Shown: positions 51,623 to 60,532, numbered from the stretch's first letter. The stretch: 64,000 nt of DNA from Flavobacterium panici (GCF_903819335.1 NZ_CAIJDE010000032.1:124001-188000), one strand, 5' to 3'. The notes: a model not told the origin generated them from the sequence alone. Numbers and translations are program-made.

Positions 51623-51883
51623 GGCCACAGACGATAAAGATTAAAGAGCAATCTGAATTGGTTAAGGAAATACTTTAGTCGTAAGTCTGTGGTTATGTAA
51701 AAATATATAGGCCACAGATTATACGGATTAAAGGGATTATTTTTTTCGCCACGAATTACACGAATTTTCACGAATTACTTTTTTTACTTCAAGCATATAA
51801 AAATTAGTGCAAATTCGTGTAATTCGTGGCAAAGATTTAATCACCATCCAAAAAAAATCATTTTAATCTGTATAATCTGTGGC
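51623..51883. repeat. Two adjacent palindromic elements of the CACAGATT/CACGAATT family
   Basis: The first, 51623-51692, has arms GGCCACAGAC and GTCTGTGG. The second, 51710-51883, has outer arms GGCCACAGATTATACGGATT and its near complement ending in ATCTGTGGCT, and inner arms GCCACGAATTACACGAATTT and its complement AAATTCGTGTAATTCGTGGC. Layout and words match 2352-2515. They fill the spacer between RidA and the kinase. Confidence 0.8.
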
Positions 51884-51898
51884 TAAAAAAAATTAAAC

Positions 51899-52930
51899 AT
51901 GAATACAAATATCCCACAAACAAGAATAGCAACATTTGGAGAATTATTACTTCGGATGAATGTTGCCAATGGAAACCGGTTTACACAGGCAGATGAAATA
52001 AAAATTCATGTGGGCGGTGCCGAAGCCAATGTTTGTGTTTTACTTTCCCAACTCGGAATCCAAACCGATTATATTACCCGATTGCCCGAAAATGATTTGG
52101 CACAACTGGCTTTAAACGAACTTCAGAAATACAAAGTAAATACTTCAAAATGTGTTTATGGCGGAGAACGTTTGGGCTTGTATTTTGTCGAATCCGGAAA
52201 TCAAATCAGACAATCGCAGGTTATTTACGACCGAAGCAATTCTTCTTTCGCAACCATTCAAAAAGATCAAATTAACTGGAATAAAGTTTTAGAAGATGTT
52301 ACGCATTTTCACTGGTCAGGAATAAGTCCGGGAGTTTCTAATGAAGCAGGTTTCGCCTGTAAAGAAGCAATTTTGACAGCGCATAAAAAAGGACTTCCGA
52401 TTTCTTCTGATTTTAATTACAGATCCAAATTATGGCAGTACGGAAAACATCCGTCTGAAATTATGCCCGATTTATTACAATACAGCACGATAAACGTTGC
52501 AGATTTAGATGCGATTGAAATTTATTTCGGAATTAAAACCGATAGCAAAGAATCTGATGAAAATCGTTTTCAAAAAACATTCGAATTATTAAAAGCAAGA
52601 ATGCCTTTTCTAAAAACATTGGCAATGAGTTTTAGAAAATCAGACGGACCGGCGCATTTATACAAAGGTTTATTGCTACATGAAGGTAATTTTTACCAAA
52701 CGCCAGAACACAAAATACACGTTGTAACCGACCAAATTGGTTCTGGAGATGCTTTCAACGCAGGATTATTATACGGATTATCCAATAAATTATCCGGACA
52801 GGAATGTATTGAATGGGCAACAGCCTGCGGCGTAATTAAACAAAGCATTCACGGAGATTTTGCCATAAGCAATCTCAACGAAATAAGTCATTTTATTAAA
52901 AACGGCTCAAGTAATAGAATTAATAGATAA
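51899..52930 (+). CDS. kdgK: 2-keto-3-deoxygluconate kinase (PfkB family)
   Basis: The enzyme phosphorylates 2-keto-3-deoxygluconate to KDPG. The 343-residue protein has the two PfkB signatures: IHVGGAEANVCVLLSQLG near 38-55 and DQIGSGDAFNAGLLYGL near 279-295, the latter with the catalytic Asp. GSGDAF replaces the more usual GAGDAF. The next gene is the KDPG aldolase, nine bases away, which supports the substrate. Confidence 0.88.
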   Translation: MNTNIPQTRIATFGELLLRMNVANGNRFTQADEIKIHVGGAEANVCVLLSQLGIQTDYITRLPENDLAQLALNELQKYKVNTSKCVYGGERLGLYFVESGNQIRQSQVIYDRSNSSFATIQKDQINWNKVLEDVTHFHWSGISPGVSNEAGFACKEAILTAHKKGLPISSDFNYRSKLWQYGKHPSEIMPDLLQYSTINVADLDAIEIYFGIKTDSKESDENRFQKTFELLKARMPFLKTLAMSFRKSDGPAHLYKGLLLHEGNFYQTPEHKIHVVTDQIGSGDAFNAGLLYGLSNKLSGQECIEWATACGVIKQSIHGDFAISNLNEISHFIKNGSSNRINR

Positions 52931-52939
52931 ATAAAGAAT

Positions 52940-53587
52940 ATGTACAGCATTTTAAAAACGCAAGGTGTACTTCCGTTAGTAACCCAAATCAACATTGAAA
53001 CAGCCCAAATAGTATTGCAATCAGCGGCTGATGCTGGCATAAAAATTATCGAGTTTGCTGCTCGCGCTAATGATGCTAAAGAAGTTTTTACCCAAATGAC
53101 AGCCTTTAAAAAAGCAAATAATCTGGATGTTAAAATAGCCGTTGGTTCTATTTTGTCTGTTGATGAAGCAGCAATATACCATCAATTAGGAGCAGACTGC
53201 ATCGTTTGTCCGCATACTGACCCAGAAATTGGAGCGTACTGCCTTAAGAATAATATTTACTGGATTCCCGGGGCTGCTACTTTAAATGAAATATTACACG
53301 CCAATAAATTAGGTGCCGAGGTTGTAAAACTTTTTCCGGCTGATAAAATCGGTGGTCCCGGATATGTAAAAGCGATAAGAGCGCCTTTTCCAAGTTTAAA
53401 AATAATGCCAACCGGAGGCGTAACGCTCGAAGAAAGTAATTTAAAATCGTGGTTTAAATCTGGAGTTGTCTGCGTGGGAATTGGTTCTAATTTATTTTCA
53501 AAAGAAATGCTTTTGAATTTAAATTATGAGCAGGCATTGCAGGCTTTTCAAAATTTAATTGAAGTTGTAGAAAAAACAAGAAACTAA
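52940..53587 (+). CDS. eda: KDPG / 2-keto-4-hydroxyglutarate aldolase
   Basis: The class I aldolase splits KDPG to pyruvate and glyceraldehyde-3-phosphate. The 215-residue protein has the Schiff-base Lys130 in GAEVVKLFPAD, Glu38 in KIIEFAAR, the phosphate loop MPTGGV and the glycine-rich GVGIGSNL. IEFAAR replaces the usual IEVTFR. It follows kdgK and precedes the PLP enzyme by three bases, so all are one operon. Confidence 0.92.
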   Translation: MYSILKTQGVLPLVTQINIETAQIVLQSAADAGIKIIEFAARANDAKEVFTQMTAFKKANNLDVKIAVGSILSVDEAAIYHQLGADCIVCPHTDPEIGAYCLKNNIYWIPGAATLNEILHANKLGAEVVKLFPADKIGGPGYVKAIRAPFPSLKIMPTGGVTLEESNLKSWFKSGVVCVGIGSNLFSKEMLLNLNYEQALQAFQNLIEVVEKTRN

Positions 53588-53590
53588 ATT

Positions 53591-54706
53591 ATGCAGGAAA
53601 ATTGGTGGAAAATTAAATCTGATATCAACATTGATACGCCATTTTTAGCCGCTTACGAAGATCGTATCCGGTTTAATCTTGAACGCCTTATTGGTTCAGT
53701 AAATGGTGACACACAAAAATTAAGACCTCATATTAAAACCCATAAAATTGGCGAAATTCTGGAGTTGTTTAAAATTTACAACATCAAAAAAATAAAATGC
53801 GCCACAATTGCCGAAGCTGAACTAGGAGCAATACACGAAATTCCGGATGTTCTTCTCGCCTATCAGCCTATTGGAATTAAAAAAGAAAGATGGATTTCGC
53901 TGATTCAAAAATATCCGAATACCCGTTTTTCGACAATTACAGACAATCTGGATTCGGCGAAAGCCTTAAATGAAATTGCTAAAGAAAATGATTTAAAACT
54001 GCATGTTTATCTGGATTTAAATACCGGAATGAACAGAACTGGATTTTCGATTTCAGAAGATTGGACGGCTTTAATCGATAAAATTATTAAATTAAAAAAC
54101 CTTCATTTTGAAGGCATTCATATTTACGACGGTCATTTAAAAGGCAGTATTGAAGAACGAATGAATACGGCTTCAGGTTCATTTTCTGAAATAAAAGAAA
54201 AAACAGAAGCAATCGAACAAAAACTGGGTTATGAATTAAAAATTGTTGCCGGCGGTTCTAATACTTTCCCATTTTATGCCACACAGGAAAACGTAGAATG
54301 CAGTCCGGGAACATTTGTTTTTTGGGATTCCAATTATCAAATTCATCTGCCCGAACAAAAATTCAAACCTGCTTTGGTTATCGTTGGAACCATAATTTCA
54401 AAACCAACAAATTCAACACTTTGTATTGATATTGGCTACAAAGCTGTTGCTTCAGAAAATCCAATTGAGAAACGATTAGTGATTTTAAATGATGAAAACC
54501 TAATTCCGACAGCACATTCTGAAGAACATTTGATTTTAGAAAATAAAGGAAAAAACGAGTATAAAATTGGCGACACTATTTACGCACTTCCTTATCACGT
54601 ATGCCCTACCTGCGCGCTTTATGATACGGTTCAGGTTGTAAATAAAGGACATCAAATTTGTGATCAATGGAAAGTAGCCGCCCGAAGCAGAGAAATTAAT
54701 ATATAA
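53591..54706 (+). CDS. D-threonine-aldolase/D-serine-dehydratase-family PLP enzyme; possible D-glucosaminate dehydratase
   Basis: The 371-residue protein has the alanine-racemase-like PLP barrel. The PLP lysine is probably Lys49 in LRPHIKTHK. The metal-binding pair is kept in LPYHVCPTCALYD (His336, Cys338), as in D-serine dehydratase. Members act on D-amino acids with a beta-hydroxyl group by aldol cleavage or water elimination. D-glucosaminate is such a compound, and its dehydration yields 2-keto-3-deoxygluconate, the substrate of the neighbouring kinase. The family is seen in sequence; the substrate is inferred from the operon. Confidence 0.85.
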   Translation: MQENWWKIKSDINIDTPFLAAYEDRIRFNLERLIGSVNGDTQKLRPHIKTHKIGEILELFKIYNIKKIKCATIAEAELGAIHEIPDVLLAYQPIGIKKERWISLIQKYPNTRFSTITDNLDSAKALNEIAKENDLKLHVYLDLNTGMNRTGFSISEDWTALIDKIIKLKNLHFEGIHIYDGHLKGSIEERMNTASGSFSEIKEKTEAIEQKLGYELKIVAGGSNTFPFYATQENVECSPGTFVFWDSNYQIHLPEQKFKPALVIVGTIISKPTNSTLCIDIGYKAVASENPIEKRLVILNDENLIPTAHSEEHLILENKGKNEYKIGDTIYALPYHVCPTCALYDTVQVVNKGHQICDQWKVAARSREINI

Positions 54707-54723
54707 AATTTAAGTCAAAATAT

Positions 54724-55794
54724 ATGTTTATAATAGACGCCCATTTAGACCTGAGCATGAATGCGATGGAATGGAACCGTGATTTAAGAAATGATGTTCC
54801 CACTTTGCGCAGTTTAGAAAAAGGGATGACAGACAAACCTGATCGCGAACGCGCCACAGTTTCATTTCCTGATTTACGACGCGGCAATATCGGAATTGTT
54901 GTGGCAACGCAGATTGCAAGATTTGTAAAACCCGGCAGTATTATTCCGGGTTGGAATTCTCCTGAACAAGCCTGGGCACAAACGCAAGGGCAATTGACTT
55001 GGTACAAAGTCATGGAAGAAGCGGGAGAAATAACCCCGATTACTGATAAAAAATCGCTCCAAAAACAACTTGATTTATGGAACGACGGAACTCCAAACGA
55101 TAAAAAACCTATTGGGTATATTTTAAGTTTAGAAGGCGCTGATTCAATAATTGATATTTCTTATTTAGAAAAAGCACACAATTACGGTTTACGAGCAATT
55201 GGTCCCGCACATTACGGCCCCGGACGTTACGCAAACGGAACAGACGCTACCGGAAAAATGAATCAAAATGGTCTTGATTTATTGAAAGAAATGGAGCGTT
55301 TAAATATTATTCTGGATGCAACGCATTTGTGTGACGATGCTTTTTGGCAGGCTTTAGATCATTATAACGGGCCGGTTTGGGCAAGTCATAACAATTGCAG
55401 AAGCCTGGTTGATCATAATCGTCAATACAGCGATGAAATGATAAAAGCTTTGATTTCGAGAGGAGCTGTTATTGGCGGTGCTTTAGACGCTTGGATGTTA
55501 GTTCCGAATTGGCAGAGAGGTATTTCGATGCCATTAGAAATGAATTGTGATTTAGAAACGGTTTTTAAACACATGGATCACATTTGTCAATTAGCCGGAA
55601 ACGCAAATCACATTGGTGTAGGTTCAGATTTGGATGGCGCTTTTGGTACAGAACAATCTCCATATGATTTAAATACTATTGCTGATTTGCAAAAATTGGT
55701 TCTGATTTTTAAAAATCACGGCTATTCTGATGAAGATTTAAATAAAATCTTTCACCAAAACTGGATCAACTTTTTAATGAAGAATTGGGATTAA
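54724..55794 (+). CDS. M19-family membrane-type dipeptidase
   Basis: The 356-residue zinc enzyme has no clear signal peptide and so is probably cytosolic. The metal ligands are in IDAHLDLSMN (His, Asp), LSLEGADSI (bridging Glu), ILDATHLCDDAF and WASHNNCRSL (His), and the catalytic-site Asp in VGSDLDGAFG. M19 enzymes accept dipeptides with a D residue at the C-terminus. In this operon it could free a D-configured amino-sugar acid from a peptide or acyl conjugate; this is inference. It ends on a TTAA tetramer shared with the DeoR gene. Confidence 0.9.
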   Translation: MFIIDAHLDLSMNAMEWNRDLRNDVPTLRSLEKGMTDKPDRERATVSFPDLRRGNIGIVVATQIARFVKPGSIIPGWNSPEQAWAQTQGQLTWYKVMEEAGEITPITDKKSLQKQLDLWNDGTPNDKKPIGYILSLEGADSIIDISYLEKAHNYGLRAIGPAHYGPGRYANGTDATGKMNQNGLDLLKEMERLNIILDATHLCDDAFWQALDHYNGPVWASHNNCRSLVDHNRQYSDEMIKALISRGAVIGGALDAWMLVPNWQRGISMPLEMNCDLETVFKHMDHICQLAGNANHIGVGSDLDGAFGTEQSPYDLNTIADLQKLVLIFKNHGYSDEDLNKIFHQNWINFLMKNWD

Positions 55795-56567
55795 ATAAAA
55801 ACTAAACTTGGAACTGCCTTCTTATACGATTGTAATTTTTCGTCGCTTGGATCAACTTCCGTAACAACGTAATCAACTTCAGATAAGTTGGCAATTTTCA
55901 TTTTTAAAACCGTATCCAGTTTTTCAGAAATCGTAAGAATCGCTGTTTTTTCTGAAGCCTGAATCATTGCTTTTTTAACCTGAACCGTTTCCCAGTCAGA
56001 ATCCGAGAAACCGCCTTCAATATCTAAAGCGTTGGTTCCTAATATTAATAAATCGACTTTAATATTAGCCAGCTGATTATAAACATCGCCGCTCACACAC
56101 ATTTGGCTGTACGACGAAATGCTGCCGCCAATCATGATAATTTTAACGTTGGGTTTATCCAGAAGTTCAACCGCAGATAAAACGGTAACCGTAAAAATAG
56201 TTAAACTTAAATCGTTAGGAATTAAACGAATGAACTCACGAATTGTCGTTCCGCCGCCAATTAATAAAACCATTCCGTCATGAAGAAGGCCTAAAGTTTT
56301 TTGCGCAATAATTTGTTTGGATTCGCCCGCATAAGTTTGATTAGAGGAAGAATGGTGATAGGCTTTTGTCATCGCGCCGCCTTTTACTTTAATCAATAAA
56401 GATTCTGACTCAAGTTCATTTATATCACGTCTTACAGTATCTTCTGAAACAAATAATTTAGCCGAAAGGGTTTCAAAACTTACACGAGTATGCAAGTTAA
56501 TCTCTTTTAAAATAAGATTTTTACGTTCTTCTTTAGTGTAATTAACCACTTCATTATCATTATTCAT
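55791..56567 (-). CDS. DeoR/GlpR-family regulator of the locus
   Basis: The ATG at 56565-56567 gives 258 residues; the TTG eight codons earlier is less likely. The N-terminal winged helix has KEERKNLILKEINLHTRVSFETL and SEDTVRRDINELE. The C-terminal DeoR sensor domain has MVLLIGGGTTIREFI, VKIIMIGGSIS and LLILGTNAL, the sugar-phosphate binding part. It is divergent from the GH20 gene and convergent with the dipeptidase. A repressor answering a phosphorylated intermediate such as KDPG is the usual mode. Its own leader (56568-56700) contains a related AAATGCAA-type word near 56604. Confidence 0.9.
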   Translation of the reverse strand: MNNDNEVVNYTKEERKNLILKEINLHTRVSFETLSAKLFVSEDTVRRDINELESESLLIKVKGGAMTKAYHHSSSNQTYAGESKQIIAQKTLGLLHDGMVLLIGGGTTIREFIRLIPNDLSLTIFTVTVLSAVELLDKPNVKIIMIGGSISSYSQMCVSGDVYNQLANIKVDLLILGTNALDIEGGFSDSDWETVQVKKAMIQASEKTAILTISEKLDTVLKMKIANLSEVDYVVTEVDPSDEKLQSYKKAVPSLVFI

Positions 56568-56692
56568 GCAAATTCGTTTTTGTAAGGACAAATGTAAACA
56601 ATAAATGCAATATTCTTGCGAAACAAATTATAACACAACGTAATTAAAAAGTTAATTACGCTATTTTAAAGACATTTAAAGGCCAATACCTT

Positions 56693-56734
56693 TTGCAAAA
56701 AAAATGCAGACTAATTTTACAAACCTTAAATTTG
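56693..56734 (+). promoter_or_regulatory. Candidate operator and -7 box of the GH20 gene
   Basis: TTGCAAAAAAAATGCA at 56693-56708 is identical to the two copies before susC. The -7 box TAAATTTG follows at 56727-56734 after 18 bases; before susC the spacing is 19. The start codon is 24 bases beyond. Confidence 0.7.
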
Positions 56735-56757
56735 CTTAACAAAACAAAAAAGTAACC

Positions 56758-59061
56758 ATGCAAAAAAGTATATTTCTCTTTTTGATTTTCTGTTTCTCTT
56801 TCGGAAATGCGCAAAGTACTTCAGATAATATTTCGATTATTCCCGCTCCAAATTTTTACAAAACAAACGGAGACAGCATTCGCATAAGCGGAAAAATTAA
56901 AATTGTATTTGATAAAAATAAATACAGCGCAAAAGAATGGAAAACTGCGCAGATTTTTGAATCGGCTGTAAACTCGAATACGTCAAATAAAAAAAGCAAT
57001 ATTGAAGTTTTGTTTATTGCCGAAAAACCATCTGCAGTTTCAAAAAAAGAGGCTTATAAAATCAATATTTCTTCCAAAAAAATAACCGTAACCGGAAGTG
57101 AAGAAGGATTATTTTATGCTGTTCAGAGTTTATTGCAGCTTTTACCGAATCAACCCAAAAATCAAGAAGTAAAATTACCTTGCGTTTCCATCGAAGACCA
57201 GCCCAGATACGACTACCGCGGGCTTCACCTCGATGTTTCCCGTCATTTTTTCTCGGTTGATGTTATAAAAGATTTTATCGCACAAATGTCGTATTATAAA
57301 TTAAATAATTTCCATTGGCATTTAACCGATGATCAGGGCTGGAGAATTGAGATAAAAAAGTATCCAAAACTGACCGAAGTTGGTTCCAAAAGAGCACAGA
57401 CTTTAGTGGGTAATAAATTTGAAAGATTTCCTTATTTTTTTGACGGAAATCCGTACGGTGGTTTTTATACTCAGGAAGAAATTAAAGACATTGTGAAATT
57501 TGCCGAAGATCATTATGTAAATATTATTCCCGAAATCGAAATGCCGGGTCACGCAACGGCGGCGGTAACGGCTTACCCAAATTTATCTTGTTTTCCCGAT
57601 CGAAATTATAAAGTGGTAGAATCATGGGGCGTTTTTGAAGATATTTTTTGTGCTGGAAAAGAGGAAACTTTTACTTTTTTGGAAGATGTTCTAACCGAAG
57701 TTATGGCTTTATTTCCGAGTAAATACATTCATATTGGCGGAGACGAATGTCCAAAAGCAAGATGGAAAGAATGTCCGAATTGCCAAAAGAGAATTAAGGA
57801 TCTAGGTTTAAAAAACGAACATGAATTACAAAGTTACCTCACAACCCGAATTGAGAAATTTTTAAACGCACATGGAAGACAAATTCTGGGCTGGGACGAA
57901 ATGCTTGAAGGCGGACTGGCTCCAAATGCAGCTGTGATGTCATGGCGAGGCGAATCTGGCGGAATCAGCGCTGCAAGACAAAAACATTTTGTAATCATGA
58001 ATCCGGAACAAGTTCTTTATTTAGATTATAATCAGGGTTATTCTCCTCAGGAACCTTTAACGATTGGACGATTAACAACGGTTGAAAAAATATACAAGTA
58101 CAACCCAACTCCTGTAGACAGTTTAACGATTGAGGAGCAAAAATATATTATGGGAGTGCAGTCGAATCTTTGGTCTGAATATTTGACAAGTCCGGCGAAA
58201 TTAAATTATATGATTTATCCAAGAGTTTTTGCTTTAGCAGAAATTGCCTGGACAGAACCTCAGAATAAAAACTACAACAATTTTATTTTGAACAGAATTC
58301 CGCATCATTTAGAAAAACTCGAAGCGCAAAAAAGAATGTATAAAGTTCCAATTCCTTTTGGCGCTGAAGAAACGGCTTTAATTGCATCAAAATATATTTT
58401 GGACTTAAAACCAACAATTAAAAACGGACAGATCTTCTATACGATTGATGGTTACAATCCAGATGAAACAGCAGAACTTTATAATAAACCTGTAACAATA
58501 AATATCCCGAAAGGAGAATTCCGAATTATAAAAACGGTTCAGATTAGCCCGAGCGGCAGGAAAAGTTCTATCAGTAAAATATTGGTGAGAAACCCAGAGT
58601 TGAAATCAGCTTTAGCTGTAAAGCCAACCAAGAAAGGATTAAAATTCGATTATTTTACGGGAACATTATTTCAGCAGGTTCAGGATTTAGAATTGGCAAA
58701 ACCTATTAATTCGGGCATTTTTGAAGGCAAAATAAGCAGTGAAAAATGGAAATCGAAAATCGAGCGTTATATCGGCTTAAAATTCGACGGATATATCTTT
58801 ATTCCGGAAACGGCAAATTATACAATTTCGACCCTTTCAGACGACGGATCGAAGCTTTTTATAGACAATGAATTAGTTGTAAACAACGATGGCATTCATT
58901 GGCTCAACGAAGCTTTCGGAGTTGTTAAACTTGAAAAAGGGTTTCATAAAATCAATATTAGTTATTTTGACCAAATTGGAGGAACAACTTTAACTTGTTT
59001 TATTCAGCAGGAAGGAAAAGAAAAACAGGAAATTAGTGAATCACAATTGTATTACGAATAA
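56758..59061 (+). CDS. Beta-N-acetylhexosaminidase, GH20, with PA14 domain
   Basis: The 767-residue enzyme frees terminal N-acetylglucosamine or -galactosamine. It has a signal peptide (ending near FGNAQ), a GH20b domain (about 25-145), the GH20 barrel with NNFHWHLTDDQGWRIEIKK and the catalytic pair Asp329-Glu330 in GGDECPKARW, a chitobiase-type C-terminal domain (about 545-625), and a PA14 domain (about 640-767) that may bind glycan. It shares a putative operator with susC, so it feeds the same locus. It acts in the periplasm or at the surface. Confidence 0.94.
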   Translation: MQKSIFLFLIFCFSFGNAQSTSDNISIIPAPNFYKTNGDSIRISGKIKIVFDKNKYSAKEWKTAQIFESAVNSNTSNKKSNIEVLFIAEKPSAVSKKEAYKINISSKKITVTGSEEGLFYAVQSLLQLLPNQPKNQEVKLPCVSIEDQPRYDYRGLHLDVSRHFFSVDVIKDFIAQMSYYKLNNFHWHLTDDQGWRIEIKKYPKLTEVGSKRAQTLVGNKFERFPYFFDGNPYGGFYTQEEIKDIVKFAEDHYVNIIPEIEMPGHATAAVTAYPNLSCFPDRNYKVVESWGVFEDIFCAGKEETFTFLEDVLTEVMALFPSKYIHIGGDECPKARWKECPNCQKRIKDLGLKNEHELQSYLTTRIEKFLNAHGRQILGWDEMLEGGLAPNAAVMSWRGESGGISAARQKHFVIMNPEQVLYLDYNQGYSPQEPLTIGRLTTVEKIYKYNPTPVDSLTIEEQKYIMGVQSNLWSEYLTSPAKLNYMIYPRVFALAEIAWTEPQNKNYNNFILNRIPHHLEKLEAQKRMYKVPIPFGAEETALIASKYILDLKPTIKNGQIFYTIDGYNPDETAELYNKPVTINIPKGEFRIIKTVQISPSGRKSSISKILVRNPELKSALAVKPTKKGLKFDYFTGTLFQQVQDLELAKPINSGIFEGKISSEKWKSKIERYIGLKFDGYIFIPETANYTISTLSDDGSKLFIDNELVVNNDGIHWLNEAFGVVKLEKGFHKINISYFDQIGGTTLTCFIQQEGKEKQEISESQLYYE

Positions 59062-59066
59062 AACAT

Positions 59067-59102
59067 AAAAAACGCATTCACTAACCAAATGAATGCGTTT
59101 TT
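59067..59102. terminator. Bidirectional terminator, hairpin type AACGCATTCA
   Basis: AAAAAACGCATTCA and TGAATGCGTTTTT pair perfectly. The same stem occurs at 60533-60558 and 61643-61676. Confidence 0.85.
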
Positions 59103-59178
59103 ACTTTCTACTATTTATTAACTATTACTCTTTATTTTTAGTGTTCAGTTTTGTCTTTATTCTTTTCTCTTTACTCTC

Positions 59179-59925
59179 TCATTTCAAAACATCAAAAGCA
59201 ATATTATAAGTTTTACCTTCAAAAACTTCTTTCATTTCAAGTTTTCCAGTATTTAAACCACTTATTTCAAACTCTACTTCCTCATCTTTATCCAAAACCC
59301 ACTCTGGAGATTTTATTTGGGTGATTATTATTTTAGTTTCGCTGGCATCCTGCCATTGCCATTTACCAAATTCTAAGTAACTTCCTTTTTCTTGAGATGT
59401 AATACTAAAATTCGTAAAACAAGTTCCGGCTTTAGAAAAATTTACTAAACTAACCGTATCTATAATAGTTTCTTTTTTGGTGAATTTCCAGGTATTATCG
59501 CATAACAAATCTGTTTTGGGCGTACTGGTAAACTCAGCTGCTTTAGTAACTTTTAGCTGATAAGTATACGTATCAGATCCTTCGTATTTAATTGAAAACG
59601 TAATATTATCAGGATCACTATCATCCACTTTCATGGAACCGAAATTAGAAAGCAATAAAATATCTGTATCTAAAACTTCATAAGTACCAGAAACAATAAT
59701 TTCGGCGTTCTTTTTTGAAGTTTTACTGGTTTCGTTTTTTATGATGATATAGTTTCCGTTTGTATCAAACTCAACCGATTCAAATTCTGTTGAATTTTGC
59801 ACGATCCATTTTTTATTGATACTTTCTTTTTGAACATTTTCTTTTTCTATATTATTTTCCTGAGAGCAAGAAAACAAACTAATTAAGACTAATAAAGAAA
59901 CTATTATTCGGATGTTTTTGTACAT
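59179..59925 (-). CDS. Lipoprotein with two lipocalin-like halves, unknown
   Basis: The 248-residue product has a lipobox LISLFSC (Cys 20). The mature part has two similar halves, each starting with a K/T-W-x(5)-T/E strand (KWIVQNSTEFESVEFDTNG and NTWKFTKKETIIDTVSLV) and continuing in beta strands, which looks like a duplicated lipocalin-type domain common in Bacteroidota lipoproteins. No binding residues can be assigned. It stands alone. Confidence 0.65.
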   Translation of the reverse strand: MYKNIRIIVSLLVLISLFSCSQENNIEKENVQKESINKKWIVQNSTEFESVEFDTNGNYIIIKNETSKTSKKNAEIIVSGTYEVLDTDILLLSNFGSMKVDDSDPDNITFSIKYEGSDTYTYQLKVTKAAEFTSTPKTDLLCDNTWKFTKKETIIDTVSLVNFSKAGTCFTNFSITSQEKGSYLEFGKWQWQDASETKIIITQIKSPEWVLDKDEEVEFEISGLNTGKLEMKEVFEGKTYNIAFDVLK

Positions 59926-60036
59926 TTTTTAATCTATTATAATAAGATCAAATTTATCGCCTCTTATTTAAACCTGCATCACTATTTCTAATGATTTAAT
60001 AATTTAAAATCTCTTCAAAGTAATATGTTTTATCTG

Positions 60037-60435
60037 CTAAAATTTCCGGATAATAATTTTCAGGACTTTTATTAAAACAGAAACAAATATTAAAAAGGGT
60101 AAAAAATAACCCGGAAGTAAAAGTATGATCCAGCCGTCTCCGTTATGGGGTTTTCCATAATGTCCGCAAATAAAAATCAGCAAGGCCCAAAAAAGAAATT
60201 GAGCTATCGAAAGCAAAAACCAATGCAATATAAACTGCCAGTAATGATCGATGAAAAATGAAATCAAAAAGCTTATAATAATGCTTCCTGCAAACACATA
60301 AGAGCCATACTCAATTACAAATGATTCTGAAAAACCGCCAATAAAAAACAACAGCAGAAACAAAATACAAGTAAACAGTAATTGATAATACAAATAATTA
60401 TCATTGGTAAAAAAAGGCATATTGATCGTAAACAT
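60037..60435 (-). CDS. Small polytopic membrane protein, unknown
   Basis: The 132-residue product has four hydrophobic segments (about 14-32, 43-63, 68-95, 103-127) with short charged loops and no signal peptide. No family is recognised. The 111-base gap to the next minus-strand gene (59179-59925) has no terminator, so the two could be co-transcribed. Confidence 0.55.
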   Translation of the reverse strand: MFTINMPFFTNDNYLYYQLLFTCILFLLLFFIGGFSESFVIEYGSYVFAGSIIISFLISFFIDHYWQFILHWFLLSIAQFLFWALLIFICGHYGKPHNGDGWIILLLPGYFLPFLIFVSVLIKVLKIIIRKF

Positions 60436-60532
60436 ATTTGTTCCTTTTACTGCTTTAAGAACAGTTGTTATATGGAATCAAATTTATTTTGAACGCTTTA
60501 ATTACACATCACTATTTCTAATGAAATAAAAA

